The position numbers and the translations under genes are program-made. Under the pieces are notes generated by a model, which searched no databases, had not been told where the DNA came from, and saw only the letters and a program-made list of their open reading frames with translations. From the NCBI GenBank assembly GCA_003525885.1, contig DQIG01000186.1, positions 4,779 through 10,557 on the forward strand: 5,779 bases of DNA, read 5' to 3'. Numbering within the stretch: the first letter of the stretch is position 1; each line of letters opens with the position of its first letter. The DNA is from Stenotrophomonas sp. (GTDB taxonomy: Bacteria > Pseudomonadota > Gammaproteobacteria > Xanthomonadales > Xanthomonadaceae). This document shows positions 5,447 to 5,779 of the stretch, in pieces.

Positions 5447-5779
5447 GCTCACTCTCGTAACGTTCGATTTCAGGGACACGGCCCAACAGATACCCCAACT
5501 GGTCGACACCTTCCAGCAGGCAGGTCTGCGAGAAGCCATCCAGCGGGAAGGAATAGACGCGGCCATCCGGGGTGCGCAGTTCGCGCGCGGCCACATCAAT
5601 GGTCAGCGTATCGTCTGGCCGCTGCATCAGCGCCTGCACGTCGGCTTCGTCCAGCACGATCGGCAGCAGGCCGTTCTTCAGCGAGTTGCCGCGGAAGATG
5701 TCGGCGATCTCGCTGCTGACGATGGCGCGCAGGCCGAGGTCGGTCAGCGCCCACGGGGCATGCTCGCGCGAGGAGCCGC
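5436..5779 (-). CDS. leuD: 3-isopropylmalate dehydratase small subunit (C-terminal part, 5' end outside window)
   Basis: LeuD forms with LeuC the isopropylmalate isomerase that converts 2-isopropylmalate to 3-isopropylmalate, the substrate of LeuB. The visible 113 residues are roughly the C-terminal half of a ~200-215-residue protein. They open with the hallmark GSSREHAPWAL, followed by ADIFRGNSLKNGLLPI (25-40), which belongs to the aconitase-type swivel domain fold. They finish with the family's C-terminal helix region (FSQTCLLEGVDQLGYLL), ending YESEHAR. The large subunit LeuC with the iron-sulfur cluster is expected further right, outside the window. The last 11 nt overlap leuB. No disruption is visible in the portion seen. 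Confidence 0.97.
   Translation of the reverse strand, partial: GSSREHAPWALTDLGLRAIVSSEIADIFRGNSLKNGLLPIVLDEADVQALMQRPDDTLTIDVAARELRTPDGRVYSFPLDGFSQTCLLEGVDQLGYLLGRVPEIERYESEHAR
5452..5456 (-). promoter_or_regulatory. leuB ribosome binding site inside the leuD coding end
   Basis: The minus strand reads GAGAG 5 nt before the leuB ATG (5446-5444), with a second GTGAG even closer. It lies within the last codons of leuD, so ribosomes finishing leuD pass over it, which fits coupled translation of the two subunits/enzymes of the pathway. Confidence 0.65.

Noticed and set aside
5447..5599. Extended leuB start at 5599
   Set aside because: The extra 51 codons are antisense-free but lie wholly in leuD in another frame and read as Trp/Arg/Cys-rich nonsense. 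The protein family begins at the ATG at 5446.
4775..5719. 314-codon open frame antisense to leuB and leuD
   Set aside because: High-GC genes produce long antisense frames. This one covers the complement of two unmistakable genes and has no recognisable protein character.

Overview
The window looks like an ordinary chromosomal segment of a high-GC gammaproteobacterium, most likely Stenotrophomonas (S. maltophilia group). The strongest clue is a set of short palindromes that start with the tetranucleotide GTAG (or end with CTAC on the reverse strand). These match the SMAG/REP elements known to be abundant in S. maltophilia. The leuD-leuB gene order fits Xanthomonadaceae. The species call is inference, because no 16S or marker search was possible.

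Layout. (1) Positions 2-1825 (+) are the C-terminal ~607 residues of an RND efflux pump inner-membrane transporter whose N-terminus lies outside the window. (2) Positions 1826-2002 are a convergent intergenic region with a 19-bp-arm hairpin and two GTAG palindromes. (3) Positions 2003-2335 (-) encode a 110-residue membrane protein of unknown function, with a GTG start supported by a good Shine-Dalgarno sequence. (4) Positions 2406-3311 (-) encode a LysR-family regulator whose TAG stop codon lies inside the GTAG end of a palindrome. (5) Positions 3312-3428 are a divergent promoter region. (6) Positions 3429-4202 (+) encode a short-chain dehydrogenase/reductase, the probable target of the LysR protein. 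(7) Positions 4203-4384 are a second convergent intergenic region packed with five GTAG palindromes. (8) Positions 4385-5446 (-) are leuB (3-isopropylmalate dehydrogenase), overlapped by 11 nt with (9) the C-terminal half of leuD (isopropylmalate isomerase small subunit), which runs off the window end.

How the genes work together. LeuD and LeuB catalyse consecutive steps of leucine biosynthesis and are almost certainly co-transcribed and translationally coupled. The LysR/SDR divergent pair is a self-contained regulator-enzyme unit with unknown substrate. The RND transporter is the distal part of an export operon running in from the left. I see no functional link between these three blocks.

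I found no undescribed system such as a defence locus, mobile island or CRISPR array. The most interesting content is the repeat layer. It has eight GTAG-type palindromes, all at gene 3' ends and none in the divergent promoter. Two intergenic regions share the same ordered pair of repeat blocks, one tail-to-tail pair can fold in two ways, and one repeat supplies a gene's stop codon.
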